In this document: in pieces, positions 7,855 through 16,653 of the stretch | Position numbering within the stretch: the stretch's first letter is position 1 | Layout: the number at the start of each line of letters is the position of its first letter | DNA from: Geobacteraceae bacterium | Lineage (GTDB): Bacteria; Desulfobacterota; Desulfuromonadia; Geobacterales; Geobacteraceae | Assembly: GCA_009773645.1 (NCBI GenBank) | Contig: WSYB01000008.1 | Span: 79,470 to 143,469 of the forward strand | Direction of reading: 5' to 3' | DNA: 64,000 nt | Translations under genes and position numbers: made by a program | The notes under the pieces: generated by a model | Seen by the model: only the letters and a program-made list of their open reading frames with translations | Databases searched by the model: none | Told to the model about the DNA's origin: nothing

Positions 7855-8799
7855 TCACTCCAAAATGAAAAAGGATAACATCCCCAGTGTTGCCAACAAA
7901 AACGCGCTCCCCAGAAATTCCGTAAGCCTGAAGAGCCGCATTTTCGCGAGGCCCGTCTCGATCAGGACCAGTATGATTCCCAAAACGGCCAGCTTTGCCG
8001 CTAGCACTCCTGCGCCGATCAGCATCCCGACCAGATCGCCCGATGCCGCGATCCCCCACGGGCAGAAGACCGCAATTCCCAGGGAGGAAAAGATGAAGAG
8101 CTTCATCATCGAGGCCCATTCGATGAGCGCCAGGTGCCGGCCGGAGTACTCCAGGATCATCGCCTCATGGATCATGGTCAGTTCCAGGTGGGTCGAGGGG
8201 TTGTCGACCGGGACCCGCCCCGTTTCGGTGAGGTGAACCATGATGAAGGCCAAGAGCGCAAAGGCAAGGGAGGGCCTCAGGGTAAACTCCCCATGGGCCA
8301 TGACATGCACCATCTGGGTAAGGGAGGTGGAATTGGCGGCCAGGGAGGCGGTGAAGACCGCCATGAGCATGGCCGGCTCCGCCAGGGAAGAGATCGTCAT
8401 CTCGCGGCTCGACCCCATTCCGCCGAAGGCCGTGCCGATGTCCATACCCGCCAGAGCGGTAAAAAACCGGATGATCGCAAAGAGCATTACCAGGGCGATG
8501 ACGTCGGCAGTGGCGGCAAAGGGGAGGTCGATGGAGATGAGCGGAATTATCCCTCCGATCATGACGGTGACCCCGAACACGATGTACGGGGTCACGCGGA
8601 ATATCCACGAGGCGTTCTCCGCCAGGATCACGTCCTTGGAGAAGAGCTTGGCGAGGTCCCGGTAGGGCTGGAATATCCCCGCATAGGTGCGCCCCTGCAT
8701 GCGGCACTTGACCGTCCGCACCCATCCCGCAAAGGCGGGGGCGGCAAAGAGCAGAAGCAGGATCTGCACGGCTTCGATGGTATAAGAATACGCTGTCAT
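7855..8799 (-). CDS. ehrB: Ehr complex 1 membrane subunit (HyfC/NuoH-like)
   Basis: A 314-aa membrane protein of the NuoH/HycD family, which anchors the hydrophilic arm and shapes the quinone-like cavity in complex I. Family marks are PYRDLAKLFSKD near residue 50, the Glu-rich loop GSSREMTISSLAEP around 140, and HLELTMIHEAMILEYSGRH around 215-235. Its ATG overlaps the ehrA stop by four bases. Confidence 0.88.
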   Translation of the reverse strand: MTAYSYTIEAVQILLLLFAAPAFAGWVRTVKCRMQGRTYAGIFQPYRDLAKLFSKDVILAENASWIFRVTPYIVFGVTVMIGGIIPLISIDLPFAATADVIALVMLFAIIRFFTALAGMDIGTAFGGMGSSREMTISSLAEPAMLMAVFTASLAANSTSLTQMVHVMAHGEFTLRPSLAFALLAFIMVHLTETGRVPVDNPSTHLELTMIHEAMILEYSGRHLALIEWASMMKLFIFSSLGIAVFCPWGIAASGDLVGMLIGAGVLAAKLAVLGIILVLIETGLAKMRLFRLTEFLGSAFLLATLGMLSFFILE

Positions 8800-10838
8800 C
8801 CCAAAAACACCAAGAGCACGATGATGGTAACTAACGAATAGATGAGGTACACCTGAATTCTTCCCTGCTGGAGATTGCCTATCTTCCTCGCAATAAAGAA
8901 GGCGCCTTCCCCAATGGGCTTATAGAGCCAGTTCCAGAAGCGGTCCCTGACCCTGAGCCGGTACTGCAGCTTCTCCGGATATGCCGGATGCCGGATCGGC
9001 TCCACCGCCTGCGACTCTTCCCTGATATGGAAAAAGAAACCGAATATACGCCGGATCGGCATGGAAAAGGAAGTGGCGGTGTACTGCATCCGCGCGTTGA
9101 TCTTTTCAAAGCCGCAGTCCCAGATCGGCACCCGATGTACGGCCTTTTTTCTGGCGTGGAGCAGGAGCCAGACCACAAAGACGACCAGCATGATCCCGAT
9201 AAAAACGTTGAACCCGGAGTACGAGGCGCGCTCGCGGGCATAGGGGGTGAGCCACATCCAACCGTACGCCCCCGCACTGGCCGCGATCCTCCCTCCCACA
9301 AGCCGCTCCGGGAGTACATCCATCCAGTTGATGACGATGGTGGGAAATATCCCCAGTGCAAAGCAGGTCACTGCGGCGAGCATCATCCCTGTCCGCATGT
9401 GCCAGCCGACCTCATGAACCCGTTGAATGGATTGATGACCGCGCCAATGCCCGAGGAACGTCACCCCAAAGGCCTTGACAAAGCAGGCGGCGGCCAGTGC
9501 GCCGGTCAAAGCGAGGAGGGCGGCGCCGAGGGGGATAAGAAGGTTGAGAATAGGCCTTTGGAGGGCAGGTGACAGGAGAAAGGCTTGGAACGTGAGCCAT
9601 TCGGAGACAAAGCCGTTGAAAGGGGGGAGCGCCGCTATGGAGACGCAGCCGACGAGGAAAAAGACCGATGTCCACGGCATTCTGTGGATCAATCCCCCCA
9701 TCTCTTCCATGTTCCTCTCGTGGGTCGCATGGAGCACGGCCCCCGCACCCATGAAGAGAAGCCCCTTGAACATGGCGTGGTTCAGGGTGTGATACAGCGC
9801 GGCGATCAGGGCAAGGGCGGCAAGGACCGGGAACTGAAAGGAAGTGAAGATCATGGAAAGGCCGAGGCCGATGAGGATGATGCCGATGTTTTCCACCGAA
9901 TGGTAGGCCAGAAGCCTCTTCAGATCGTGCTGCATGAGGGCGTAGAGTACCCCCAGAACGGCCGATATGAGGCCCAGGACAAGCACTATACCCCCCCACC
10001 ACCAGGGAAAGAATTTGAGGAAATCGAAGGTTATGCGCACGATGCCGTAGATGGATGTCTTCAGCATGACCCCGCTCATGAGCGCGGAGATGTTGGAAGG
10101 GGCGACGGGGTGCGCCTCCGGCAGCCAGACATGAAGAGGTATCACACCCGCCTTGGCGGCAAACCCGAAAAAGGAGAGGAGAAAGGCCGCCGTCGCCCAT
10201 CCGACCGGATACGTGGTGGCGCGCATGGAATCGAAGGTGTACCCCTGAAAGCTCTCGAAGCCATTGGCAAGCCCCGCCATCACCCCGAAGGAGAGGAGGA
10301 TCGCGATGGCCCCCACGTGGGCGATAACGAGGTAGAGATACGCCGACCGCCTGTTTTCCGCCTTTTCATCCTCATACATGACCAGAAAGTAAGACGAGGC
10401 GGCCATCAGCTCCCAGGCAACGAGGAAGAAGAAGGCGTCGTCCGCAAGGACTACGAGGAGCATGCCGACGATAAAGAGGGCATAAAAGACGACAAACCTG
10501 ACAATCGGCCTGCTGGGGGAAAAACCCTTTACATAGCCGATGGAGTAGATCGAGACAAAGAGAGAGAGCAGGCCGATGACGCAGAGGAAGAAGCCAGCCA
10601 GAGGGTCGAGCCGGAGGTGAAACGGAAGGTCGGGAAGCCCCATCTGCACGATTGCGGAGGTATTGGTGCCATAGTGAACGGCCAGGATTCCTGCTGCTAC
10701 CGCCGCCAGGGATGCGGCCGCGGTAACGGCAAAGGAGAGATATATGGTCAGTCCGCGGGATTTTGCGCAGCAAGGGGCAAGGATGACGGGGGATGCCATG
10801 AGGAAGACGGATACTATGGCAATATCAAAAGGGGCCAT
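8796..10838 (-). CDS. ehrA: Ehr complex 1 antiporter-like subunit (HyfB/NuoL-like)
   Basis: A 680-aa polytopic protein of the NuoL/HyfB family, the first gene of locus 1. Typical segments are AWELMAASSYFLVMYEDE, KAGVIPLHVWLPEAHPVAPS, LLAYHSVENIGIILIG and LNHAMFKGLLFMGAGA, which contain the Glu, Lys and His residues of the proton channel. The extended C terminus (WDCGFEKINARMQYTATSF) is the HyfB type rather than the complex I lateral-helix type. ATG at 10838 follows AAGGA at a good distance; a TTG directly upstream is an alternative. No clear promoter is seen in the repeat-filled region upstream. Confidence 0.88.
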   Translation of the reverse strand: MAPFDIAIVSVFLMASPVILAPCCAKSRGLTIYLSFAVTAAASLAAVAAGILAVHYGTNTSAIVQMGLPDLPFHLRLDPLAGFFLCVIGLLSLFVSIYSIGYVKGFSPSRPIVRFVVFYALFIVGMLLVVLADDAFFFLVAWELMAASSYFLVMYEDEKAENRRSAYLYLVIAHVGAIAILLSFGVMAGLANGFESFQGYTFDSMRATTYPVGWATAAFLLSFFGFAAKAGVIPLHVWLPEAHPVAPSNISALMSGVMLKTSIYGIVRITFDFLKFFPWWWGGIVLVLGLISAVLGVLYALMQHDLKRLLAYHSVENIGIILIGLGLSMIFTSFQFPVLAALALIAALYHTLNHAMFKGLLFMGAGAVLHATHERNMEEMGGLIHRMPWTSVFFLVGCVSIAALPPFNGFVSEWLTFQAFLLSPALQRPILNLLIPLGAALLALTGALAAACFVKAFGVTFLGHWRGHQSIQRVHEVGWHMRTGMMLAAVTCFALGIFPTIVINWMDVLPERLVGGRIAASAGAYGWMWLTPYARERASYSGFNVFIGIMLVVFVVWLLLHARKKAVHRVPIWDCGFEKINARMQYTATSFSMPIRRIFGFFFHIREESQAVEPIRHPAYPEKLQYRLRVRDRFWNWLYKPIGEGAFFIARKIGNLQQGRIQVYLIYSLVTIIVLLVFLG

Positions 10839-10841
10839 CAA

Positions 10842-11142
10842 CAGATCCTTTCACCCACAGAAAGCATGCCATTCTTCATGGCTTTGAAGCACAAAATCCG
10901 AACAAAAGAGCTTTCACCACAGAGGACGCAGAGGAACTCAAAAGACAAAAACTTCTAAGGTCTATTTTCAAAATGATTTCAATTGATTAAATGGTTTTTG
11001 CTTTTCTCAGTGACCTCTGTGCCCTCCGTGGTAAATAGCCTGATTTTGTTTGTTAAATCAAGCGGTTCAAAAATAAACGAGTCCAATCTAATACATACAT
11101 CTCAGTAATACAAGAAAATACCCGATGAGCGTCAATTCCTTC
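10842..11142. repeat. Gap between ehr loci with a large CACAGAGG inverted repeat
   Basis: No gene. Between about 10911 and 11033, ACCACAGAGGACGCAGAGG on the left faces CTCAGTGACCTCTGTG and CCTCCGTGGT on the right, an imperfect inverted repeat with a roughly 80-base AT-rich centre. The same word family (CACAGAGAC, CACGGAG) is seen at 30101-30252 and 34115-34223. The 3' flank to 11142 is AT-rich with nothing further recognisable. Confidence 0.6.
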
Positions 11143-11949
11143 TCAATTCCCTTCCAGCCTTCCCAAAAGCCGCAGGAGCCCATCGAGGATGGTGATGGGG
11201 TGGGGGGGGCAGCCGGGGATGTAGAGATCGACCGGGAGGAGGCCGTCTACGCCGTTATGCTGCTCCGGCGAGTCGATGAACGGGCCGCCGTTTATGGCGC
11301 AGGCGCCGCTGGCGATGACGATCTTCGGCTCCGGCACCGCAGCATAGGTCTTGAGGAGCGCCTCGCGCATGTTCTCGGTCACAGGTCCTGTGACGAAGAG
11401 CCCGTCGGCATGGCGCGGAGAGGCGACGAACTGGATGCCGAACCGCCCGATATCCCAGCCGATGGTGGTGAGGACGTTGGCATCCGCCTCGCAGGCGTTG
11501 CATCCGCCGGCGGAAACCTCGCGAAGCTTCAAGGAGCGGCCGAACAGGGCGAGCATCTTTGCATCCAGCTCACGGGCGAGCTTTCTCTCGCAGCCGGCCG
11601 TGACGATCAGGTCCTCCCGCCGGTTGGCAGCCAGCCGTGCATCGCCGGTGAACGATACCGCTCCGTGGGGGCAGACCTCCATGCATTCGGGGCAGAAAAG
11701 GCACTTTCCCATGTCGAGGGAGAGGGTTCCTGCGCCGCTCTCTCTTCCCGCTTCCTGCTTCCCGCTTCCCGCTTCCCGGCTTATGGCTCCATGTGGGCAG
11801 GCTTCCGCGCAGAGCCGGCAGTCGGGCGGACAGTTCTCCGGGGCGAGGAGCGGATAGCCGCGGAAGAGTTCCGGAAGCACCGCCGGCTCCTTCGGGTATT
11901 TCATCGTGCGATGCCCCTGCTTGATTCGGGCGAGGGTTGCTTTGATCAT
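11143..11949 (-). CDS. ehrS: Ehr complex 2 small subunit fused to a 2[4Fe-4S] ferredoxin
   Basis: A 268-aa fusion. Residues about 39-105 form a bacterial-type ferredoxin: CPPDCRLCAEACP and CLFCPECMEVCP, enough for two [4Fe-4S] clusters. Residues about 120-268 are a NuoB/HycG domain with GGCNACEAD, SGACAINGG and PGCPPHP for a third cluster. Electrons could pass from the ferredoxin domain to the large subunit in one chain, a job done by separate HyfH and HyfI proteins in hydrogenase 4. Between the two ferredoxin motifs is a low-complexity insert (AGSGKQEAGRESGAG) encoded by a 7-base tandem repeat. It is the last gene of locus 2. Confidence 0.85.
   Translation of the reverse strand: MIKATLARIKQGHRTMKYPKEPAVLPELFRGYPLLAPENCPPDCRLCAEACPHGAISREAGSGKQEAGRESGAGTLSLDMGKCLFCPECMEVCPHGAVSFTGDARLAANRREDLIVTAGCERKLARELDAKMLALFGRSLKLREVSAGGCNACEADANVLTTIGWDIGRFGIQFVASPRHADGLFVTGPVTENMREALLKTYAAVPEPKIVIASGACAINGGPFIDSPEQHNGVDGLLPVDLYIPGCPPHPITILDGLLRLLGRLEGN
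11744..11778. repeat. Five 7-base units (CTTCCCG) inside ehrS-2
   Basis: Four copies of CTTCCCG and one CTTCCTG in tandem, read in frame through the coding strand as the Gly/Glu/Ser-rich linker. The same heptamer (GGGAAGC on the other strand) builds the intergenic repeat at 49032-49131. Confidence 0.8.
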
Positions 11950-11969
11950 ATGAAACCTCTGAAAAATCG

Positions 11970-12047
11970 GTTCAAAGTTCTACGTTCTATGTTCTACGTT
12001 AAACCCGATTGATTTTAACCTTGAACATAGAACGTTGAACGTAGAAC
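11970..12047. repeat. Intergenic hairpin with GTTCTACGTTCTATG words
   Basis: Between ehrL and ehrS of locus 2. GTTCTACGTTCTATGTTC on the left pairs with GAACATAGAACGTTGAAC on the right around an AT-rich loop. It shares words with 15019-15085 and 32757-32786. Confidence 0.65.
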
Positions 12048-12052
12048 GGCTT

Positions 12053-13570
12053 TTATAAATCAAACCCGCAGTACGACAGGTTAAAGCTCTTATTACAGAG
12101 CGGGAAATCGGAAATCTGCTCGCCCCGCAACGCCATGGCGAGACCGGTCCAGTTGTGGAAGGAGGGGTCGGTTATCTTGTAGCGGGAAAACCTCCCCGCT
12201 TCGTCGGTTACGGCTACATGGCAGATCTCTCCCCGCCAGCCCTCGGTCATGGCTGCGGCCACCATCCCCCCGGCCATTGATTTGAGCGGGTTGCGATGGG
12301 CGCCCCCGGGGAGCTGGCGCAACTGCTCATTGAGGAAATCCAGCGATTTCTCCGCCTCCAGCCACCTCAGCAGGGTCCGTGCGTAGACATCGCCGCTCTG
12401 GCTGGCCATTACCGGGATCTGGCTCATCCGGAAAATGCCGAACGGATGGTCGCGCCGCACATCCCGGTTGAGGCCGCAGGCCCGTGCCGCAGGTCCCACC
12501 AGCCCCAGCTCCCGCGCCGCTTCCTGGCTGACTTTGCCGGTATTTTCCAGCCTCGCCATGACCGACGGGGTGTCCCAGAGGAGCTGCACGGCATTTTCCA
12601 GATCCTGTCGGGCCGCTTCGAGGCGTGTGAGAAGCTCGTCCCGCTGTGTTTCGCCGCAGTCAAAACCGACCCCGCCGGGGCGGACCAGTCCCCGGCCGAA
12701 CCGGCTGCCGCACAGGAGCGCGGTCATGTTGAGGAAATCCCCCCGGATGCGGCCGCAGAAGGAGGCGGTGGGGAGGTAGCCTACGTCCCCTGCGATTGCG
12801 CCCAGATCGCCGGTATGGTTGGCAAGTCGCTCCAGTTCCAGCGCGATCCCCCGGATTGCCTCGCCGCGGGCCGGCGCCAGGGTTCCGCTCAACGCTTCGA
12901 TCACCATGCTGTGAGCTTCGGCGTGCCCCACGGTGGTGTCTCCGGCGACGGTTTCCATCTGAAAGAGGGTTTTGGGAAACGGGCCGCCGAGAAGCCCGGC
13001 TTCTATTCCCCGGTGCTGGTAACCGAGAGATATCTCCAGGTGAAAGACCTGTTCTCCGTGGCACTGGAAGCGGAAATGCCCGGGCTCGATGACCCCTGCA
13101 TGGACAGGACCGACCGCCACTTCGTGAACCTCTTCACCCTCCACTCGGAAGAAATCCATGACACCGGGGAGTATTTCCGCCTCCGGTCCTCTTCCCCAGG
13201 CGTCGGAGCCCGGCCTGTACGAGCGGTGGAAACGGACCGGTTTGAACCACGGGTGCCCTTCCGGCACAAGCCCCCACTGTTCGGCGATTTCCCGCTCAAA
13301 CAGGTGAAGCTGTGGGCAGAGTGGAGTTATGGAGGGAAACGTTTCCTTGACAACGCTTCCCATGATCCCCATCAGGCCGCCGCTTTTGAAGGAAAGGACG
13401 CAATAGAGGATGACGCCGTCGTCGTCCGGCGCACCGAAGAACGATGAGACCCTCCAGCCATGATCAACGGCGTCGATGATCCCTTGCAGGAAATCTTCGA
13501 TGGGAAGCATGGGGACTGAGGCAACCGGCAGCGCCTGGCCGTTATAAAAGGTGTGCAGGCGGCTTTTCAT
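12053..13570 (-). CDS. ehrL: Ehr complex 2 large subunit, no NiFe ligands
   Basis: A 505-aa NuoC-NuoD type fusion, paralogue of 696-2267. VGPVHAGVIEPGHFRFQ and YQHRGIEAG mark the NuoD-like part. The place of the N-terminal CxxC is taken by ETVAGDTTVGHA (206-217), and the C terminus reads DFPLCNKSFNLSYCGFDL instead of DPCxxC. Both hydrogenase Cys pairs are therefore gone, as in the first Ehr large subunit, and the C-terminal CNKSFNxSY is shared by the two, suggesting it matters. It starts with an ATGA overlap to the ehrD stop. The N-terminal NuoC-like part differs more from locus 1, so this is not a recent duplication. Confidence 0.85.
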   Translation of the reverse strand: MKSRLHTFYNGQALPVASVPMLPIEDFLQGIIDAVDHGWRVSSFFGAPDDDGVILYCVLSFKSGGLMGIMGSVVKETFPSITPLCPQLHLFEREIAEQWGLVPEGHPWFKPVRFHRSYRPGSDAWGRGPEAEILPGVMDFFRVEGEEVHEVAVGPVHAGVIEPGHFRFQCHGEQVFHLEISLGYQHRGIEAGLLGGPFPKTLFQMETVAGDTTVGHAEAHSMVIEALSGTLAPARGEAIRGIALELERLANHTGDLGAIAGDVGYLPTASFCGRIRGDFLNMTALLCGSRFGRGLVRPGGVGFDCGETQRDELLTRLEAARQDLENAVQLLWDTPSVMARLENTGKVSQEAARELGLVGPAARACGLNRDVRRDHPFGIFRMSQIPVMASQSGDVYARTLLRWLEAEKSLDFLNEQLRQLPGGAHRNPLKSMAGGMVAAAMTEGWRGEICHVAVTDEAGRFSRYKITDPSFHNWTGLAMALRGEQISDFPLCNKSFNLSYCGFDL

Positions 13571-15006
13571 GGCTTCGCCTCCAGAAGCCGGGCGGCGTCC
13601 TGCAAGATTTGCATGAGGGGAGCGGGAAGCCAGAGCCCGAAAAGCAGCACTAGCCCCATGAGAAAAAGCGGCGGGGCCACGGTGAGGAGACGGTCCCGAT
13701 AATCGGTCTCGGCAAGGTCCTGGGGCTCCTCACCCAAAACCAGCGGGAGAACCGTCGAAGCCATGCCGATAAAGATCACCGCCAGAAATATGAGGAACAG
13801 GGCGCCGGTGAAGTTCTTTCCCTGGGCAAAGGAGCTGTTGATGATGGTGAATTCGCTGATAAAGGGAGAGAAGGGGGGCGAGCCGGTAATGGCGAAGAAG
13901 CCTGCAAGGAAGAGCCCGCCGGACCAGGGGAGGCGCTTGAGCGCTCCCTTCACCACATCGCAGCTTTTACTGCCGTAGGAGCGGTGGATGTTCCCCGAAG
14001 AGAGGAACAGCACCCCTTTTGTCAGGCTGTTGTTGATGACGTGGAACAGGGCGCCGAACAGCGCCCCTTTGCCCAAGCCGATGGCGACGGCGAGAATCCC
14101 CACGTGCTCGACACTGGAATAGGCAAGCATCCGCTTGAAGTCGGCCTGTCCCACCATGAAAACCGCGGCAAAGGCCATGGAGACGAGTCCCATAATCACG
14201 AGGGTATCCTGGAAGAACACGGCATTGCCGGATGCCATGCAGATCTGGTAAATCCGGATAATGCCGAGGAAAGCGCAGTTCACCAGCCCTCCTGCCAGAA
14301 GCGCCCCCACGAGCCCCGGCGCCTCACCGTAGGCGTCAGGTTTCCAGGTGTGGAGCGGGGCAAGCCCCATCTTGGTGCCGAACCCCACCAGCAGAAACAC
14401 AAAGGCGGCGTTAAGCCAGGCGGGTGAAAGACTTCCGGCCTGGGCAACCAGTGGTCCCAGGAGGAGGGTCGGTTCCATGCGGGCCACTATGGTGGAATAG
14501 GCGAGGAAAAAGAGTCCCAGGAGGGCAAGTGCGATCCCCACCGAGCAGATCAGCATGTATTTCCACGTCGCCTCGATGGAGCGGGCGTTGTGGTTGAAAT
14601 ATATGAGGGGGGCCATGGCGAGCGTAGTGGTTTCGATGGCCAGCCACATGAGACCCAGATGGTGGGCCACGGTTGCCAGGGTCATGGCGGAGAGGCAGGC
14701 GAGAAGACCCATGCAGAGGACCCGGTTTGAGCGTTCCTGCCGGTAGGCAAGGTAGCCGACCGCGTAAACGGCGCAAATCATGAAGAGCACGCTTGTGGGG
14801 ATGAGGATGACCTTGCCCAGGGGGTCCAGATAAATCCAGCCGGCGCTGGAAGGGGGTGGTGTGTGCAGCAGCAGGTCACCGGTCATGGCAAGGTGGATGA
14901 GACCAAAAATCGGCAACACCAGCGGTCTTTGACTGTTGCTGGGAATGAGCCAGGCAAGCACCGCTCCCAGCATGGGTAAAATGACAATTCCGAACAGCAT
15001 AATCAT
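13567..15006 (-). CDS. ehrD: Ehr complex 2 antiporter-like membrane subunit (HyfF/NuoN-like)
   Basis: A 479-aa Mrp/NuoN-family membrane protein. KMGLAPLHTWKPDAYGEAPG, MLAYSSVEHVGILAVA and LFHVINNSLTKGVLFL correspond to the conserved antiporter helices with Lys and His residues. About 14 membrane segments. It starts at 15006 (a second in-frame ATG lies two codons later) and its stop overlaps ehrL. A word-repeat hairpin separates it from ehrC. Confidence 0.85.
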   Translation of the reverse strand: MIMLFGIVILPMLGAVLAWLIPSNSQRPLVLPIFGLIHLAMTGDLLLHTPPPSSAGWIYLDPLGKVILIPTSVLFMICAVYAVGYLAYRQERSNRVLCMGLLACLSAMTLATVAHHLGLMWLAIETTTLAMAPLIYFNHNARSIEATWKYMLICSVGIALALLGLFFLAYSTIVARMEPTLLLGPLVAQAGSLSPAWLNAAFVFLLVGFGTKMGLAPLHTWKPDAYGEAPGLVGALLAGGLVNCAFLGIIRIYQICMASGNAVFFQDTLVIMGLVSMAFAAVFMVGQADFKRMLAYSSVEHVGILAVAIGLGKGALFGALFHVINNSLTKGVLFLSSGNIHRSYGSKSCDVVKGALKRLPWSGGLFLAGFFAITGSPPFSPFISEFTIINSSFAQGKNFTGALFLIFLAVIFIGMASTVLPLVLGEEPQDLAETDYRDRLLTVAPPLFLMGLVLLFGLWLPAPLMQILQDAARLLEAKP

Positions 15007-15018
15007 TTCCTTGAAATG

Positions 15019-15085
15019 TGTTCAAGGTTCAATGTTGATATAAAAGCACAGCCTTGAACATTGAACTTAGAACTTAGAACATTGA
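15019..15085. repeat. Intergenic hairpin with GTTCAAGGTTCAATG words
   Basis: Between ehrC and ehrD of locus 2. GTTCAAGGTTCAATGTT on one side and AACATTGAACTTAGAAC, TTAGAACATTGAAC on the other can form a long imperfect stem. Confidence 0.65.
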
Positions 15086-15086
15086 A

Positions 15087-15725
15087 CTATTCTTTTAGTG
15101 TCGTTAGCCGCGACGTATCTATGGACGAGAATTCGCGGCTGATGTGATTGATGATGATCCCCATGATGAAGATGCCGACCAGAAGGTCGAGGAGCACTCC
15201 CGCCTCCACCATTACCGGCATGGCGGAGGTGAGGAGGAGGCCGAAGATGAAAATGCCGTTTTCCAGGATCAGATAGCCGATCACCTGGGAAATGGCCTTG
15301 CGTCTGGTCGTCAGAACGAGGAAGCCCGTCAGGAGAGTGGCGATGGAAGCCGGTACGAATAAAAGTCCCTGATGTTCGGGGTCTAACGGCAGTTTTGCCG
15401 CGAAAACAAAGGCCAGAGCGGTAAAGACCGCTCCCAGGAGGAGGGTGGCCACATAACCGATGAACGGTTCCACCTCCCGCCTGATCTCCGCCTTTCTCAC
15501 GGCGCCGGTGAGGAGCCAGGGGATCACTATACCCTTGGCGACGATCATCCCCCCCGTGATCATGATCAGATGCCATGAAAATTTGTGCATGATCCCCGGC
15601 AGAAGACCCAGGGCAATCCCTTGCAACGCCACGGCGCGGATGGATATTGCCATGCGGCTCGAACCGAGCACCACAAAATTGATCAGCATGACGAGGACCA
15701 GCAGTTGATCGGCAAATGAAGTCAT
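15087..15725 (-). CDS. ehrC: Ehr complex 2 membrane subunit (HyfE/NuoK-like)
   Basis: A 212-aa hydrophobic HyfE-type protein. LTTRRKAISQVIGYLILENG contains the conserved membrane Glu of the NuoK-like region, followed by MVEAGVLLDLLVGIFIMG. Its start lies four bases after the ehrB stop. Confidence 0.85.
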   Translation of the reverse strand: MTSFADQLLVLVMLINFVVLGSSRMAISIRAVALQGIALGLLPGIMHKFSWHLIMITGGMIVAKGIVIPWLLTGAVRKAEIRREVEPFIGYVATLLLGAVFTALAFVFAAKLPLDPEHQGLLFVPASIATLLTGFLVLTTRRKAISQVIGYLILENGIFIFGLLLTSAMPVMVEAGVLLDLLVGIFIMGIIINHISREFSSIDTSRLTTLKE

Positions 15726-15729
15726 TTCA

Positions 15730-16638
15730 TCACCTCAAAATAAGGAGCATGGCAAAGGCCGACAGGATGGACGCCGCTACCAGCAGTTGGGGAATGCGCA
15801 CGAGGCGGAGGCGCGCCATGACCGATTCGACCACGCCGATGATGGTGGCGAGTATCAGCATGGAGACAATGAATATACCCCAGTCCAAAAGGGAGTTGCC
15901 GGTTTTCAGCGGCAGCGCGATATGGATGAAAAACGCCTGAAGGACGAATAATTTCAGGGCTGCTCCGTAGAGGATATAGCCGAACGCCGGACCGCTATGG
16001 TCGAGCACCATCACCTCGTGGATCATGGTCAGTTCCAGGTGGGTGTTGGGATCGTCAAAGGGTATGCGGCAGTTTTCAGCCAGAAGAACGATAAAGAGTC
16101 CCCCCACCAGCAGGAGCATGGATGCGCCGGACCTGAGCCAATCGGTAACGGAGTAATGGTTCAGCATGGTGGAAAGGGAGAGAGAGTTGCTCATGCGGGA
16201 CAAGGCGATCAGGGCGAAAAAGAGGGTCGGTTCGGCCAGACAGGAGAAGGTGGCCTCTCTGGCCGCTCCCATCCCTTCGAAGCTGGAGCCGGTATCAAGG
16301 GCCGCCGCCATGGTGAAGAAACGCGCCAGTGCGAACAGGTACGCGAAAAGGATCATGTCGCCGGTAAACGAGACGGGGGAGGGGTGGTTCCCCAGTGGGA
16401 TCAGGAGCGCCGCTATGCATGTGGCGGCAAGGGTGATGACCGGGCCGGCTTTGAAGATCCAGGTCGTCACGTCGCTGAAAACAGACCCCTTGCGCAATAG
16501 CCGCAGGATATCGTAATAGGGCTGCAGAAAGGGTGCGCCCGTCCTTCCGGCAAAGGCGGCCTTGGTCTTGCCGATAACCCCCAGAAGGAGCGGCGGCATG
16601 AGCAGGGTCAGGAGGAGGTGAATGAGGATGTCGGTCAT
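15730..16638 (-). CDS. ehrB: Ehr complex 2 membrane subunit (HyfC/NuoH-like)
   Basis: A 302-aa NuoH/HycD-family protein with eight likely helices. Diagnostic segments are QPYYDILRLLRKGSVFSD, GAAREATFSCLAEPTLFFAL and HLELTMIHEVMVLDHSGPA, the last nearly identical to the locus 1 protein. It holds the peripheral arm on the membrane. It begins 15 bases after the ehrA stop. Confidence 0.87.
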   Translation of the reverse strand: MTDILIHLLLTLLMPPLLLGVIGKTKAAFAGRTGAPFLQPYYDILRLLRKGSVFSDVTTWIFKAGPVITLAATCIAALLIPLGNHPSPVSFTGDMILFAYLFALARFFTMAAALDTGSSFEGMGAAREATFSCLAEPTLFFALIALSRMSNSLSLSTMLNHYSVTDWLRSGASMLLLVGGLFIVLLAENCRIPFDDPNTHLELTMIHEVMVLDHSGPAFGYILYGAALKLFVLQAFFIHIALPLKTGNSLLDWGIFIVSMLILATIIGVVESVMARLRLVRIPQLLVAASILSAFAMLLILR

Positions 16639-16653
16639 TACAAACCTCGGTTT

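Noticed and set aside
9585..10958. 457-codon plus-strand frame antisense to ehrA
   Set aside because: It mirrors a GC-rich membrane-protein gene; the translation is rich in Gly, Glu, Asp and Arg without any motif, as expected for a shadow frame. The same holds for 12296-13447, 50905-52230, 52306-54060, 28001-29137 (minus) and 59864-61345 (minus).
97..15725. Possible true [NiFe] hydrogenases of the Ech/Hyf type
   Set aside because: The Ni-Fe Cys pairs are missing in both large subunits, so the hydrogenase reading was dropped in favour of Ehr.
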